This document shows positions 24,900 to 35,663 of a stretch of 64,000 bases of DNA, one piece after another. Each line of letters starts with the position of its first letter. Positions within the stretch are counted from its first letter, which is position 1. This DNA comes from Cadophora sp. MPI-SDFR-AT-0126. Lineage: Eukaryota; Ascomycota; Leotiomycetes; Helotiales; Ploettnerulaceae. The DNA lies in assembly GCA_020747065.1 (NCBI GenBank), contig JAGMVK010000002.1, positions 1,674,001 to 1,738,000 of the forward strand, written 5' to 3'. The position numbers and the translations under genes are program-made. Under the pieces are notes generated by a model. That model was not told the origin of the DNA. It did no database searches and saw nothing but the letters and a program-made list of their open reading frames with translations.

Positions 24900-27800
24900 T
24901 AATTAAGATATTATACTAGCGCGAGGCTGTAATTACTTTTAACTTCTTAGAATATAGAAGGATCTATAAGGATATTTACTTTTTATAGGAGATTCGTATA
25001 GTATTTCACTAGGCGTAGTAATTACTAGGATTCTTGGTTCTAAAATATTTACGTAAGTATATAAAAGATATACTTAATAAGAGATTAAAAGCTAAGACGT
25101 TAAAATATAAGTATAGGCCTTATAGAAATTAATAGTTTTTAATTAAAAAAAAGAGTGAAGCTTACTATATAATTAATATAGCTATAAAGTATAATATAGT
25201 AATAGTAAGGGATATGAATCTACCTCTTAATATAAAGGAGATATTTAAAGACTTTACTAGCTATATAATTACTTCCCTAATCGACTTCTTTTTTAGTTAT
25301 AATTAAGTAACTCTATACCTTAATAGCTAAGACTTAATAGCCTTCTAAACTCCTCTTAGGCTTCTTTGATATACTACGCTTATTTAGGGAGTAACTAACT
25401 TAGTAGCTTAATTCTATTAAGTAAGGAAGATAATTCTAAAGGATTATAAACTAGCGTAAGTACGAATCTTTATTAATAATATACTTATACTAAGACTATA
25501 TTTTATTTATAATAATAAGGAATTAGTACTAGGAATATAAAAATTTATACTTAAATATTTTATTAATTTAGATTTAGTATTCTTAAATATAGAAAAAGTA
25601 AAAGCTATAATTAAACTAAAGTCTTAGTTTAAAGTTATAAGACTAAGGCTAGTAAGATTTATATATACTATAGAGGGAAGATCCCTAAATAATAAGAAAG
25701 TAATTAAGATTCTAGATTAAAGAGAGTATAAGAATTTAATTAAAGTACAGGCTTTTTTAAGAGTTTATAAGTACTACCGGATTTAGATTAAGAACTATAC
25801 TTAAAAAGTAAAGCTACTTTATCTCCTACTAAAGAAAGAAGTAGAGTTCGATTTCCGTAACCGGGAAGTTTAAGTAATAAATAAACTAAAGCTAGCGTTA
25901 ATAATTACCTTAGCTTTAGTATAATTAGATATTTCTAAGGGTACTAAGGAAGTAGTACTAGCTATAGATATAAGCTTTTAAGAGTAGAGTATAATCCTTA
26001 TATAACTAGATTAAGAGAAAAAGAGATATCTTATTAAGTATAATAGTGGAGTATAATTAGTAGTAAAAAGGAATTACAATACTACTAAAAGGGAGTATTA
26101 TAAAATCCTAAAAGCCTTAAAAAAAGTCTAAGGAGCCCTAATTAAATAGTATTTTATTCTAAAAACAGATATTATAGTCTTAATAGCTTAATTAAACTAA
26201 GGTACTTTAGATCTCCCTGGAGTTTTAATTACTAAATAAATTACTTAAATAAGGTTATTCGATTTTAAAGTGTGTTATATACTTAAGACTAAGTATACTA
26301 TAATAGATAAGCTTTTAAAATACCTTATAAGTTAAGAGGAGTTAGATACTAAAGCGCGGGAGAAAGATATTAATAACTTTATTAATACTTAGTTTAGCCG
26401 GATTTAAATAAAGTACTAGTTAAATAAAGTATCTTTATAACTAAAAGAATACTAGAATCTAGATTCTAAATTAATTATAGAGTTTTTATTAATACTAAAG
26501 AGACTTAATAAAGTAAACCTAATTAATTTCAGAACATTTAAGTAATAAGCATTAAATTATATAATACGCTTAAGGGTACTTTACTATAGGACTAATAAGA
26601 AGCTCTTAATCCAATAAGTCTTAGATAATTAGAATAAGAAGTAAACTATCCTTTAATTACTACACGAGGAATTAAGTTATAAAGAAAAAGAAAGTACTTA
26701 CTAGTAAGTTACTAAAAAATATTTTTAAGATACTCTTTACTTAAATATAAAGGAATACATAGCTATATATAAAGCCTACTAATTTAGAAATTCTATAAGA
26801 TTAGAAAAGACTCTTTACCTTACTTAAATAAGCGCTTTATAAGCTAAGGTTAGAATAAATATCGTTTACTTACTTATAAGATATAGGAAGTAATACTTAG
26901 TTATAGTTAGGAATAATCTTTTAAGATAAGTTAAGACTAGGGCCTTAACTAATATAATCTTTATAGTAGTAGTAAATTTCATTTAAGAGAATATTATTTA
27001 TAAATATAGGATTTTCAGAAAGCTTATTATAGATAGGGGGCCTAAGAATAAGAAGTAAATTAAGCGCTTTACTAAAAAGTATAAGATTAAGAGAATTATA
27101 GTCTTAGCTTACTATACGCCTACTAATAATATAGTTAAGAGAAGCTATAAACTTATAATTAATAGATTCGCTAAGATAATAAAAAGGGGATTAAGTAACT
27201 AAGTAAGAAATCTATATATAGTCCTACTAGCTAATTACTATACTATTAAGACTATAACTAATAGGACGCCCTTCTGGATATAGTATAAATCGGAGGCTAT
27301 TCTACTAATAGAGCTTACTATCCTAACTTAGAGAATTATAAACTAAAAGAATATTAAATTAGAATTAAACTTACTAATACTATAAGCCTAATAAATTTAA
27401 ATTTAGAATAAGGATCTTAAGAAAGCTACTACTAGATAAAAAAAGGTATAAGTTATATAAAAAAATAAGTTTAATATAAGTAAGAGAATTTATTCCTTTA
27501 AAATTATTATAAGTAATATCGTACTACTATATAATATAAAGTAAGAAGTAAATATATTATCTAAAATTAAACTTAGCTATAAATAGCTTGGATTATATAA
27601 GGTAAATAAAGTACTTCTAGAAAAAGGGATATTCCTTCTTACTAAATTATTCGAGACTTAGCTATAAAGTATATTTTTAGGAAACTAGCTAAAGGTATTC
27701 TAAAAAAAAGACTCTATTTAGGAGCTTATTAATTCTGAGCTAGAATTAAGCGAAAGTATACTCTTAAAAAGCGCGGAGCTTATTAAGGAAATCGAGCCCG

Positions 27801-27950
27801 GAAATGAACTAAGCTTAAATAAAAAAAGGGAAAAAGAAGAACTTCTAGCTTTAGCTCTAATTACCTAAGAAAGACTCTTATAAGAGATAGTTAATTTAGA
27901 AAAAGAAAGAAAAAGAATAGTAATACTAGATAATAAGAGATTCGTAGTTA
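24900..27950 (+). pseudogene. B pol remnant (RT, RNase H, integrase)
   Basis: Reverse transcriptase lies around 25,200-25,750. The stretch FINNILI near 25,473-25,493 is the RIP form of the F-DDI catalytic box. It is followed by the connection around 25,720-25,830 and RNase H at about 25,950-26,250, with the clade-typical sequence AIDIS near its start, KRYLIKYNSGV, TTKREYYKILKALKK, and ILKTDIIVLIA where TD holds a catalytic Asp. Integrase continues to about 27,900. The polyprotein is interrupted by stops throughout. Its similarity to O pol shows that both belong to one Gypsy clade. Confidence 0.75.
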
Positions 27951-27995
27951 TAGTTCTATAAAAGGATTAAGTTAAGTAATAAGGGTACTAGGGGT

Positions 27996-28020
27996 ATTTC
28001 ACTTACCTAGTAAGTGAAAT
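27996..28020. repeat. Perfect 11-bp hairpin at the end of B pol
   Basis: ATTTCACTTAC, loop CTA, GTAAGTGAAAT. It lies just beyond the last recognisable pol coding and before the convergent end of the antisense ORF (28,258). A perfect stem surviving heavy RIP is mildly notable; its role is unknown. Confidence 0.5.
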
Positions 28021-28257
28021 AGAAACCTAAAGAGCTAAGTAAATTAAAAGTAAGAGAAGAGAAAAGCTTAATAATTAGGTTATAAGTATAAAGGAAGTTA
28101 TAAGAAGTAATTAATTATTTCATTATAAGAGTTATTTAAGTTTTATTTATATATATTTCATTTTATTTAGCTTAATTATACTAATTATATATACTCTACA
28201 CTAAGTCCTACTAACTATCTAGGACTAAGAGTTAAGATTATATTAAATATTATATCT

Positions 28258-29950
28258 TATACTAAAAAGTAAATATAAGAATACTAATTACTATTAAAGT
28301 ACTTATTAAACTAACTATTATTATTCGTAAAAGCTACTATTTTATAGCTTTAAGTAATAGGAGTCTTAAAACTATAGGAGAGGTAAGCTAAGGGACCTTT
28401 TTCACTAGTAATTAGGTACTTAGTATCTATAGCGCTAATATTATTATTAGATTTTCTAGTAGTACGTCTTATAAAAATAGCCTTAATAGCCTTTACGCGA
28501 AAATCCTGAACCTCTTAAAGAATCTCCTTTATATACTTTAAGTAAAAGTAAAGAGATCCCTTTATAGTACTATTATTATCGCTAGATTTAATATAAAAAC
28601 AAGTTTCCTTAATATAGTAAATATATTAAAGGGTTTAATATAAAGAGTATTACTTAGGAAAACTATTAGAGTCTCTTAGAACTAAGTACTACATTAAATT
28701 ATTATAGATATACTTCCAGCTATAAGTAGTAATAAGCTTCTGGACCTCTAAAGGAAGTAACTTTTAGTTAGTAACGTTAGTAGCTGAACTAGCGATTAGG
28801 AAGTTTAAGGCTTTAGTAGTAGAGTTAGTAAGGGCTTAGGTGAGGTTTTTATCTTAAATTTTAGTTTTAGCTTAAGTAGTATATAAAGGAGTAAGAGAAT
28901 TAGTCTTTGTTTTAGACTTAGGAGTCTTAGCGGGAATCTTAGTAGTAAGATCCTTTACCTTAGGAGTAAAACATAGATTAGTAGTAGAGGTTTTCTTATA
29001 AAGTTAAGTAGTAGTACCTTTTTTTTTTTATATATTAGCTTATTATATTTACTATTAGATCTATTATCTTTATTAAGGAAGGATATAAGACTATTAATTA
29101 GGGAGCTATTATAGTTATCTAAAGTATTATAAGGGAATCTATTATTATTAGTATTTAGGATATATTTATTAGACTTTACTTTTCTCTTACCCTTATCTTT
29201 ACTAAAGGCTTAGCCCTTATACTTAAGAGTAGCTTTAAGTTCACTCTTAAATATAATAATAGATAGCTTAAGTATAGAAGTAGTCTTAGATCTACTCTTC
29301 TTAAGAGTCTTAGAAGGAGTAGTAGCCTTAATAGGAGTAATTAAAGGGCTAGGGATTACTAGAGTAGTAGTAGAGGTAGTATAAGACTTAGTATAGCGTT
29401 AAAGGGAGTTCTTATTAGTAATAGTTATAAGATCGCTACTTATAAAGAGTAATCTAGAGAACTACTCCTTATAGTTATTATAATCCTTAAAAGTAGTAAA
29501 GTTTAAGATAAAGGAGTTATACTTAGTTTTAGTATTACTAATTAAGTCTTTATTACTAAATTTAAAGTAAAGGCTATTAAGATTAAGAAAGGAGTAATTA
29601 ATAAAGATATATTTCTTATAAATCTAAAGATAAAGGAGGAAGTTAATATATATTTTATTCGCGACTTTTATCTTAGTTAAGATACTCTTATTAATAACTA
29701 TAACTAGAGTACTAAAGACGTAGTTAGATAGATAAATAGTATAGTTATTATAGAGGTTAAATATAATATCTTAAATATATATTATTCCTAAGTTAGGGTC
29801 GAAGAAAGAGTAGTGTTTAATATAAGCTATAGTAATAAGCTTTAGTAGTTAGACTAGCGCTATAATAGAGAGTAGGTACTAAAAGTAAGTAAGGAGTATA
29901 GAGTAAAAGATCTAGTAAAAAATAATTTAGTATAAGAGAAAAATTATTAT
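28258..29950 (-). pseudogene. B antisense accessory ORF (about 560 codons)
   Basis: On the minus strand one frame stays readable from about 29,950 (start codon lost) to TAA at 28,258-28,260. It has few stops, all explicable by RIP. It changes frame once, at a run of about ten T near 29,020 (a probable homopolymer indel). The N-terminal half (29,850-29,380) is rich in Tyr, Phe, Leu and Asn, with a stretch HYSFFDPNLG. The centre (29,370-29,180) is a Ser/Thr/Lys linker (PSKTLKKSRSKTT, KGKRKVKSNK). The C-terminal part (28,860-28,380) is compact and charged, with KLLPLEVQKLITTYSWKYI and FRVKAIKAIFIRRTTRKS. I do not recognise the family. It is convergent with pol and divergent from the sense ORF at 30,422. 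Confidence 0.55.
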
Positions 29951-30421
29951 AAAAGTTAAAAGAAAATTAGAAGAAAATAAGAGTGAAGATAGCCTTTTAT
30001 ATTAAGAAAGGCGCTAAGGAAAAAGGTGAATTTAAGAGGGATAGTAAAAGAAAGGTAAAAAGAAAAGTGAATTAATAGGAGGTTATAAACTAAGAGGTAT
30101 AAAAAAAGAGGAAGTTTACTTTAATTCCGTTAATTTATTTACTTATAATAGGAAATAAAATAAATAATTCTTAAGTAAGATCAGCCTCCTTTAATAATTT
30201 AATAGCTTATATAATTTCCTTTTAAAGAATTAACTTTTTTTTTAATAATAAACTTTTTAAAGTATATATATAAGTAGAAATCTTACTAATAAATATAAAT
30301 AAAGATATAAGTATAATTAAAGTAAATACACTAGTAGTAATTATACTACTGAACTTTACTAGTATTAAGGATATAATCTTATATCTAAGGAATATACTAG
30401 TAGAAAATTAATATACTACTT
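29951..30421. promoter_or_regulatory. Divergent intergenic spacer of B cargo genes
   Basis: About 470 bp separate the 5' ends of the antisense (28,258-29,950) and sense (30,422-32,887) accessory ORFs. This is where a shared promoter would lie. Nothing specific survives RIP. The sense coding may begin earlier, since another frame is open near 30,310-30,415, so part of this spacer could be a first exon. Confidence 0.3.
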
Positions 30422-32887
30422 AATCTTAAGTACTTAAATAAATAATAAAGTACTATAATAGAATTAGCGATTTTAATTAAATAAGTCTATAATTACGTGG
30501 AAAGATTAGGAGTCTTTAAAGTGTATATAAGTAAGGTAGAGTTTAAGTCTAATTAAACTAAAGTTTACTTTATTATTACCGCGAACACTAAGAAAAGGAA
30601 TTGCCTCTAGAAAGTATACGCTAAGACTGTAAGGAATTAATCTAATTAAGCTATATAAGATTAGCTAATAACTAAATTAGCTAAATTTATAGTAAACTAT
30701 AGTAAAGCTTTAGGAAAGATATCCTTAAGAAAGGCTAGAGTACAAGTAAATATTAAAGTATAGAAGAGAATTATAAGACTAAGTAAATAAAGTATATTAA
30801 ATATAAGAAAGGTTATTACAGGGAACCTAGTAAAAGTAGTATAAGGGAAGATTAATAATACTCCCTTAAAAGTGATATCGGAAAGTATATAAAAAAGGAT
30901 AAGGATATACCCTAAAGTAAGTAGCTTTATAAAGGAAGGATAATTTATAAGGTTACTAAGCTTATTAAGTATAAGTACTAAAGTCAGTGAAGTAACTTTA
31001 TTATAAGAGGAAGGTAAGTTAAAGTATTTAGCTCGCTTAGCAGGGAAAATTAGCGGCGAGACTACTACTACTACTACTAATTTACTTCGAAGGTCTGATT
31101 AACTAGTAAGAGTAGTAGCTATAGAAGAGTTTAGTATTACTTTAAGTAAGAGAGCTAAAATTAATAAGGAAAAGATAAAGAAAGTAGGAAAAGAGATAGA
31201 AGGTTATAAGAGAGAAGAGGCGAGTAATACTGAGAATAGTAAATAGAAGTGCGAATACTCTAAGGATATCTTAAATAATTAGAGATTAGTTATTAAGGGA
31301 AAGAAAATACTACCCCTTATAGTAAATATATAGTTCTTAAAGCGGATACTAAGATATTAATAAGTATATTACTAATACCTACGCTTAATAGCTAGCTATA
31401 TAAAACTTTATATAAAAAGATTACTAAAGGAGCTTACTATTAAGCGCTTATAAGAAGTATATAACCGAAGATTAGAAATAAGGAAGCTAAAGATAAATCT
31501 AGAGATATGCAATTAGTTTTAGCTAACTAATTAATTACTTAAGTCTTTAAATAGACTTAAGCTATATAAGTTCTAGTAGTAGGAAAAGATACTTATCTTT
31601 AAGTTTAATTAAAAACTAATCCTGAACTCCTAGGACTTATTAATATTATTATAATAAGAGTAGAATAAGTAAATTATTTACAGTCTTTTTAAATAGTAAT
31701 TTAACTTACTACTAAGTAATAAGATCTTAGAGAAAACTAATATATACTAGTACTATCTTTAGGAAATTAATAGTAAGAAAAATATTAGATAGTTATATAA
31801 TATATTCTTTTTAGTTACCTAGTAGTTTATATATCAGGACCCTATATATTATATACTTTATACCGCCCTTTACTCTAATAAAGTATAGAGGCTAGTCAGC
31901 TACCCTTACTACACTAAGTACACTATTCCGGAAGATAGTACTTACTTTTATTATATTAATATTAATATTCCGTAAGCTCTAGTAACTAATTATAAGACTA
32001 TGATAATTTAAGAAAGTATTTCACTAGATTAGAAGGATAAGGCTAACTGTACCTTTATCTATAAGAGAATATAATATAAGTTAAGTAAATAGTAAGAGCG
32101 AGTTAAGACTAGGAAATAAGATACTAATTACTATATATACTAGATTATAGACTAGATTTTTATATAAGAAGATACTGAAGTACTAGGGGTAGATTAGGTT
32201 AGAATACTATATAGTAGGGGGAATATATATATTACCTTGCCTAAGATCTTGTATAAGTTCTTTAATCTTACTATAATTATCTAACGAATACTTTTACTCT
32301 GATTTATCGCTATATAGGATAATAAGGAGTCTCTTAAAGTAATAAAAGGTAGTTTATAGTAAGATTTAGTTAACACCTATAGAGATTTTACTACTTTATA
32401 AGCTATACTATCTAAGTTACTTAACTAGTATAATGTAATTTTCTTTAGGTTTATTATTATAGTAAAGGTATCTAACTTAAGGGCCTTATCCAATACTTAA
32501 GTTACTTATTACAGATAGAGTTTACTAATAGTAGTAATATAAAAGAATATTATACTTAGGAGCAATTAGAAAGTAATATATAAGTATATTAAGGATTAGA
32601 GAAGGAAGGTACTAAAGGTAAGATTAGAGGTATTTAAGATAGTATATAGAATTAAGAAGGAGGCGTTTAAAGAAAAATCCTATTACTTTCTTAAGGAGAG
32701 GGCAGATATATTAGAACTACTTATACCTAAAGTAAAAGCGGATATAAATAAGCTAAGTAAGGAAGTGCTTTAAGAAGTACTAAAGGAGAGTTTACTATTT
32801 ATAGAGGAAGTATATAGAAATAGAATAAGAAGCGTATAGTTCAGTAATCTAGGGCTTAAGATATAAGATTAACTTTTCTTTTCTTAA
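30422..32887 (+). pseudogene. B sense accessory ORF (about 820 codons), possible Fe(II)/2OG dioxygenase domain
   Basis: One frame is readable without a frameshift from about 30,422 to TAA 32,885-32,887, just before the 3' LTR. The stops within it are mostly TAG or TAA at likely Gln/Trp positions. The N-terminal third reads KVYFIITANTKKRNCL, then KALGKISLRKARVQ. The middle is Lys/Glu-rich. From about 31,860 it reads YPYYTKYTIPEDSTYF, followed by YYININ (a RIP form of an H-x-D motif, HID to YIN), then SISLD-KDKANCTF, and later TLPKIL and further conserved-looking hydrophobic stretches to about 32,350. The C-terminal 100 codons are helical and charged (FKIVYRIKKEAFKEKS). An HxD plus a distal His/Arg region would suit a double-stranded beta-helix dioxygenase. 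That is inference; the family is otherwise unrecognised. Confidence 0.5.
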
Positions 32888-32952
32888 CTTCTTTATACTA
32901 TATATAGGATTATTATAGTTAAGGAATAATTATTAAACTAGAAGAGAACGTA

Positions 32953-33136
32953 TATAGTAGAGTTAAAGACTTACTATAAGAGTTTTTATTTTTTTATTCC
33001 GGCTATAGATAGATAAGTTAGCGCTACTAGACTAGTAATTATTATCTTCTTCCTCTTACTTCTATTACCTGATTAGTCTACGCGCAAGTTATTCCCCTAT
33101 TTACTGTGCACTTAACGGCACTACTCTACTCCTTCA
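32953..33136 (+). repeat. B 3' LTR
   Basis: Partner of 21,264-21,447. It is preceded by a purine-rich stretch CTAGAAGAGAACG that aligns with the region before O's 3' LTR, consistent with a polypurine tract. Confidence 0.75.
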
Positions 33137-33613
33137 TACTAGTACTATTAATACTTATTTTTACTAGTACTATTTAGGGTAGCTTTAATTCATTGTAGTA
33201 TTACTTATAAGTACTTAAAGAGCGTATAAACTACTAAGATATGAAAAGCTAGTAAGAAGTAGAGCTTAAATGCTTCTGAAATATTAGAGTATAATCTGGC
33301 TTTATAAAGTAATTATTTAATATAAAGCTAAACATTACTTATGTTAGCGCTAATAATTCCCTTAAGTGTATAATATGAACTATAGAGCTCTCTATTATTA
33401 CTAGTACCTTTTACAGAGTTAATAATAAGCTATTCGTTAAATAGAAAGGTAAGATAGGCCTGATTTATATATCCTAATAACTAACTATAATAGCTTTAAG
33501 CGTATACTTTAGAAGTAAATAGTAAAAGGTCTGTCCTTTATATATAAAGATTAATATAAAGTACTCTTTATTTAAGCACCGCTTTTCTAAGATAATTTAC
33601 TAAATCTCTTATT
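33137..33613 (+). other. O internal fragment between B and P
   Basis: This is RIP-mutated O sequence lying between the B insertion and the piggyBac-like element. I could not assign a protein. It probably belongs to the region between O pol and O's distal accessory ORF. Confidence 0.4.
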
Positions 33614-33615
33614 TA

Positions 33616-33642
33616 TCCGACGGGCTGCTGCCAGAATTACAC
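33616..33642 (+). repeat. P terminal inverted repeat, left
   Basis: 27 bp starting TCCGACGGGCTGCTGCC, the inverted partner of 35,635-35,661. The two mismatches are transitions. It is preceded by TA at 33,614-33,615. Confidence 0.85.
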
Positions 33643-34399
33643 TGGTCCGTGCGCCAGGACGCCTCGGCTAATTCTGACTAATAAGGGAGTCGCATTTCTA
33701 AGGAAAGGTACAGATATTACTTAATATCTATAAAATTCTGTAAAATAGAGCCTTATTTTATATAGGTATATAGCGCACTCTTTATAGCTAAACTAGCTAA
33801 GATTACCCTTAGAAGGGCGAGCCCGGTTTACTATAATTTCTCCTAATATAACTCTTTTTTATAACTAGTCTAAGAACCTCCCTTCTTTATATATAACGCA
33901 CTACCCTCTCTTTACTATCTTAATGCGTTAATAAGTATATAGAGGCCTAGAATCAGCCTTTTAGCTCACTATAGAGACTCTCTTCTTAGAGCTATATTAA
34001 GAGCTCTCTTCTACCTTACGAATTAGGCTACTTACTAATATTTAGCGGAATTCTTATTAGTTATAGAAGGTTAAATTACGTAGTTCCTTTACTTCTACAT
34101 GCTTTATAAGTAAATAATAGTTCATAAGGATAAGCTGAAGTAACTAGTGCTTAAGAGCTTAATAGCCTCCATAGTGTACCTTACGTAAACTAAGTTTTTA
34201 AGCGATTAGCTAATTACCCTTATTAATAGCTCCTATCTTATAGTTATATAAGTTGATTATAATAGATATAAGTAACTTCTTAATAGCTTTACTTTCTATA
34301 AATACTACTCTTAATATCTTTACCTTTAAGCTAGTCTTTTTTAAGCGCTTCTTATACTGTTTTATAGTCTTCTCTAGGGATAAGACTAATATTATGAAA

Positions 34400-35400
34400 A
34401 GTATAAAAGCTTAATCCTTTTACTTAATTTATAGTATTTTATAGTCTTTTATAGAGAAAGAATAAAGCGTTTCCTACAGAATAATATTATTCTTATCTGA
34501 TTTTTTTAAGTTAAGGAGTTCTTAGATAATTCTAGAGTTAGTTCTATATATTCCTATAATACTAAATCTAAGTATATATATGTAAGTAACGAATTTAGCT
34601 AAAATAAAGAGGTTATTAAGAAAGATATAGTAACTATAGCTAGTAAGAGGTAGTAGTAGCCTCTGGAGTAACTTAAGGTATATAGCTTATATCTTATTAC
34701 CTTTATTTTCGACTTTCTTCGTCCCTCTAAGTACTATAAGCGTAGGGATATCTATAAGCTTATTTCTAGTCCCTAAAATATACTAATTCTAGTAGAGAAT
34801 AAAGATTATATACGTAATTACCTATACTTTAAAGCTAGTAAGCGTTAGCTTATTTAGTACTGTAATAGTCTTTTTTATATACCTTTTATACTAGATAATA
34901 TACTTATCTATAGTAATATTTTATTTTAGAATATAGATAGATAGATTCATGTTCTAAATATACTAAGAGAGCTTTTCTATTTAGTAAAAGTTAGTAAAAA
35001 TAATATCTAGTATTAAGTATTATAAACTCTACTTATTAGTATAGCCCGGAAGCCTTATCCCCTACTAATATTATATATATATAAAGCTCTTAGAACTTAT
35101 TCCTTATTATATACTTAATTATATTATAATAAGCTATATAATTCTTATCTAACTAATAATTAGATATCTTATACTAAATATTATATATTATATAAATTCG
35201 TATTATAAAGTAGATATAGAGCTTACTAGTATACGTAGAGTACTAAAGGAGTAGTCGTGTATATAGATTAGAATAGTCTTAAGTATTCCGGATATACTTA
35301 TTCATCTTTTAGACTATTTAATCTATGATTTCTAGGGTATAATATATAGTAAAAAGGGAAAGCAGATTATCTATATCTACTCCTTTTAGTATCCGGATCT
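34400..35400 (-). pseudogene. P transposase remnant (piggyBac family)
   Basis: The minus strand gives a typical fungal piggyBac-derived transposase core. Near 34,915 a TIDKYII segment corresponds to the SVDE-type motif with the first catalytic Asp. It is followed by NKLTLTSFKV near 34,855, and near 34,640-34,600 by YSYYIFLNNLF, the RIP form of FLDNLF with the second catalytic Asp mutated to Asn. A G-RTNS stretch then corresponds to the piggyBac G-x-RxN pattern. Stops occur at Trp/Gln sites. The full extent within 33,700-35,500 is not resolved. Confidence 0.7.
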
Positions 35401-35634
35401 TAAAGGAGTAATCCTGTAATTATATAAAGTAAAAGTAGTCCCTATAACTTTTTAAGAGTAGTATATTTAGTCTATAAGTACCTTAATCTATAGGATTAGC
35501 GATTATATCCTCTAGTATTATAGTAATAATAAAAATAACGATTTTAAGTAGGAAATAAGGGGTTATTTACATATTAATAATGCCCTAGGCTTTTAGTGTT
35601 TCTTTGGAATAACTATTATTCCGCCCCGGGGCAG

Positions 35635-35661
35635 GTGTAATCCTGGTAGCAGCCCGTCGGA
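35635..35661 (-). repeat. P terminal inverted repeat, right
   Basis: 27-bp inverted partner of 33,616-33,642, ending GCAGCCCGTCGGA and followed by TA at 35,662-35,663. Confidence 0.85.
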
Positions 35662-35663
35662 TA

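Larger units (their letters stand above)
21264..33136 (+). mobile_element. Element B: large Gypsy-type retrotransposon with two extra genes
   Basis: Direct repeats at 21,264-21,447 and 32,953-33,136 start TGTAGTGGGG (RIP form TATAGTAGAG) and end CTCCTTYA. They are about 184 bp, with similarity running 8 bp further on both sides. The element spans about 11.9 kb. It has gag near 22,150-23,200, pol about 24,900-27,950, an antisense ORF 28,258-29,950 and a sense ORF about 30,422-32,887. B belongs to the same clade as O, which it interrupts. No clean 5-bp target duplication is visible, though CTAG occurs at both borders. Confidence 0.75.
33616..35661 (-). mobile_element. Element P: piggyBac-like DNA transposon
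   Basis: 2,046 bp bounded by 27-bp terminal inverted repeats (33,616-33,642 and 35,635-35,661) that match at 25 of 27 positions. Both begin TCCGACGGGCTGCT. The flanks read TTTA on the left and TAAA on the right, so the shared duplication is TA. The interior is RIP-mutated but the ends keep GC-rich, CA/TG-containing sequence. A degenerate transposase of the DDE_Tnp_1_7 (piggyBac) type lies on the minus strand. Confidence 0.8.

Noticed and set aside
21259..33141. CTAG as a target duplication of element B
   Set aside because: It is only four bases, is offset from the TG...CA ends, and needs the LTR border shifted by two bases; left open and not called.
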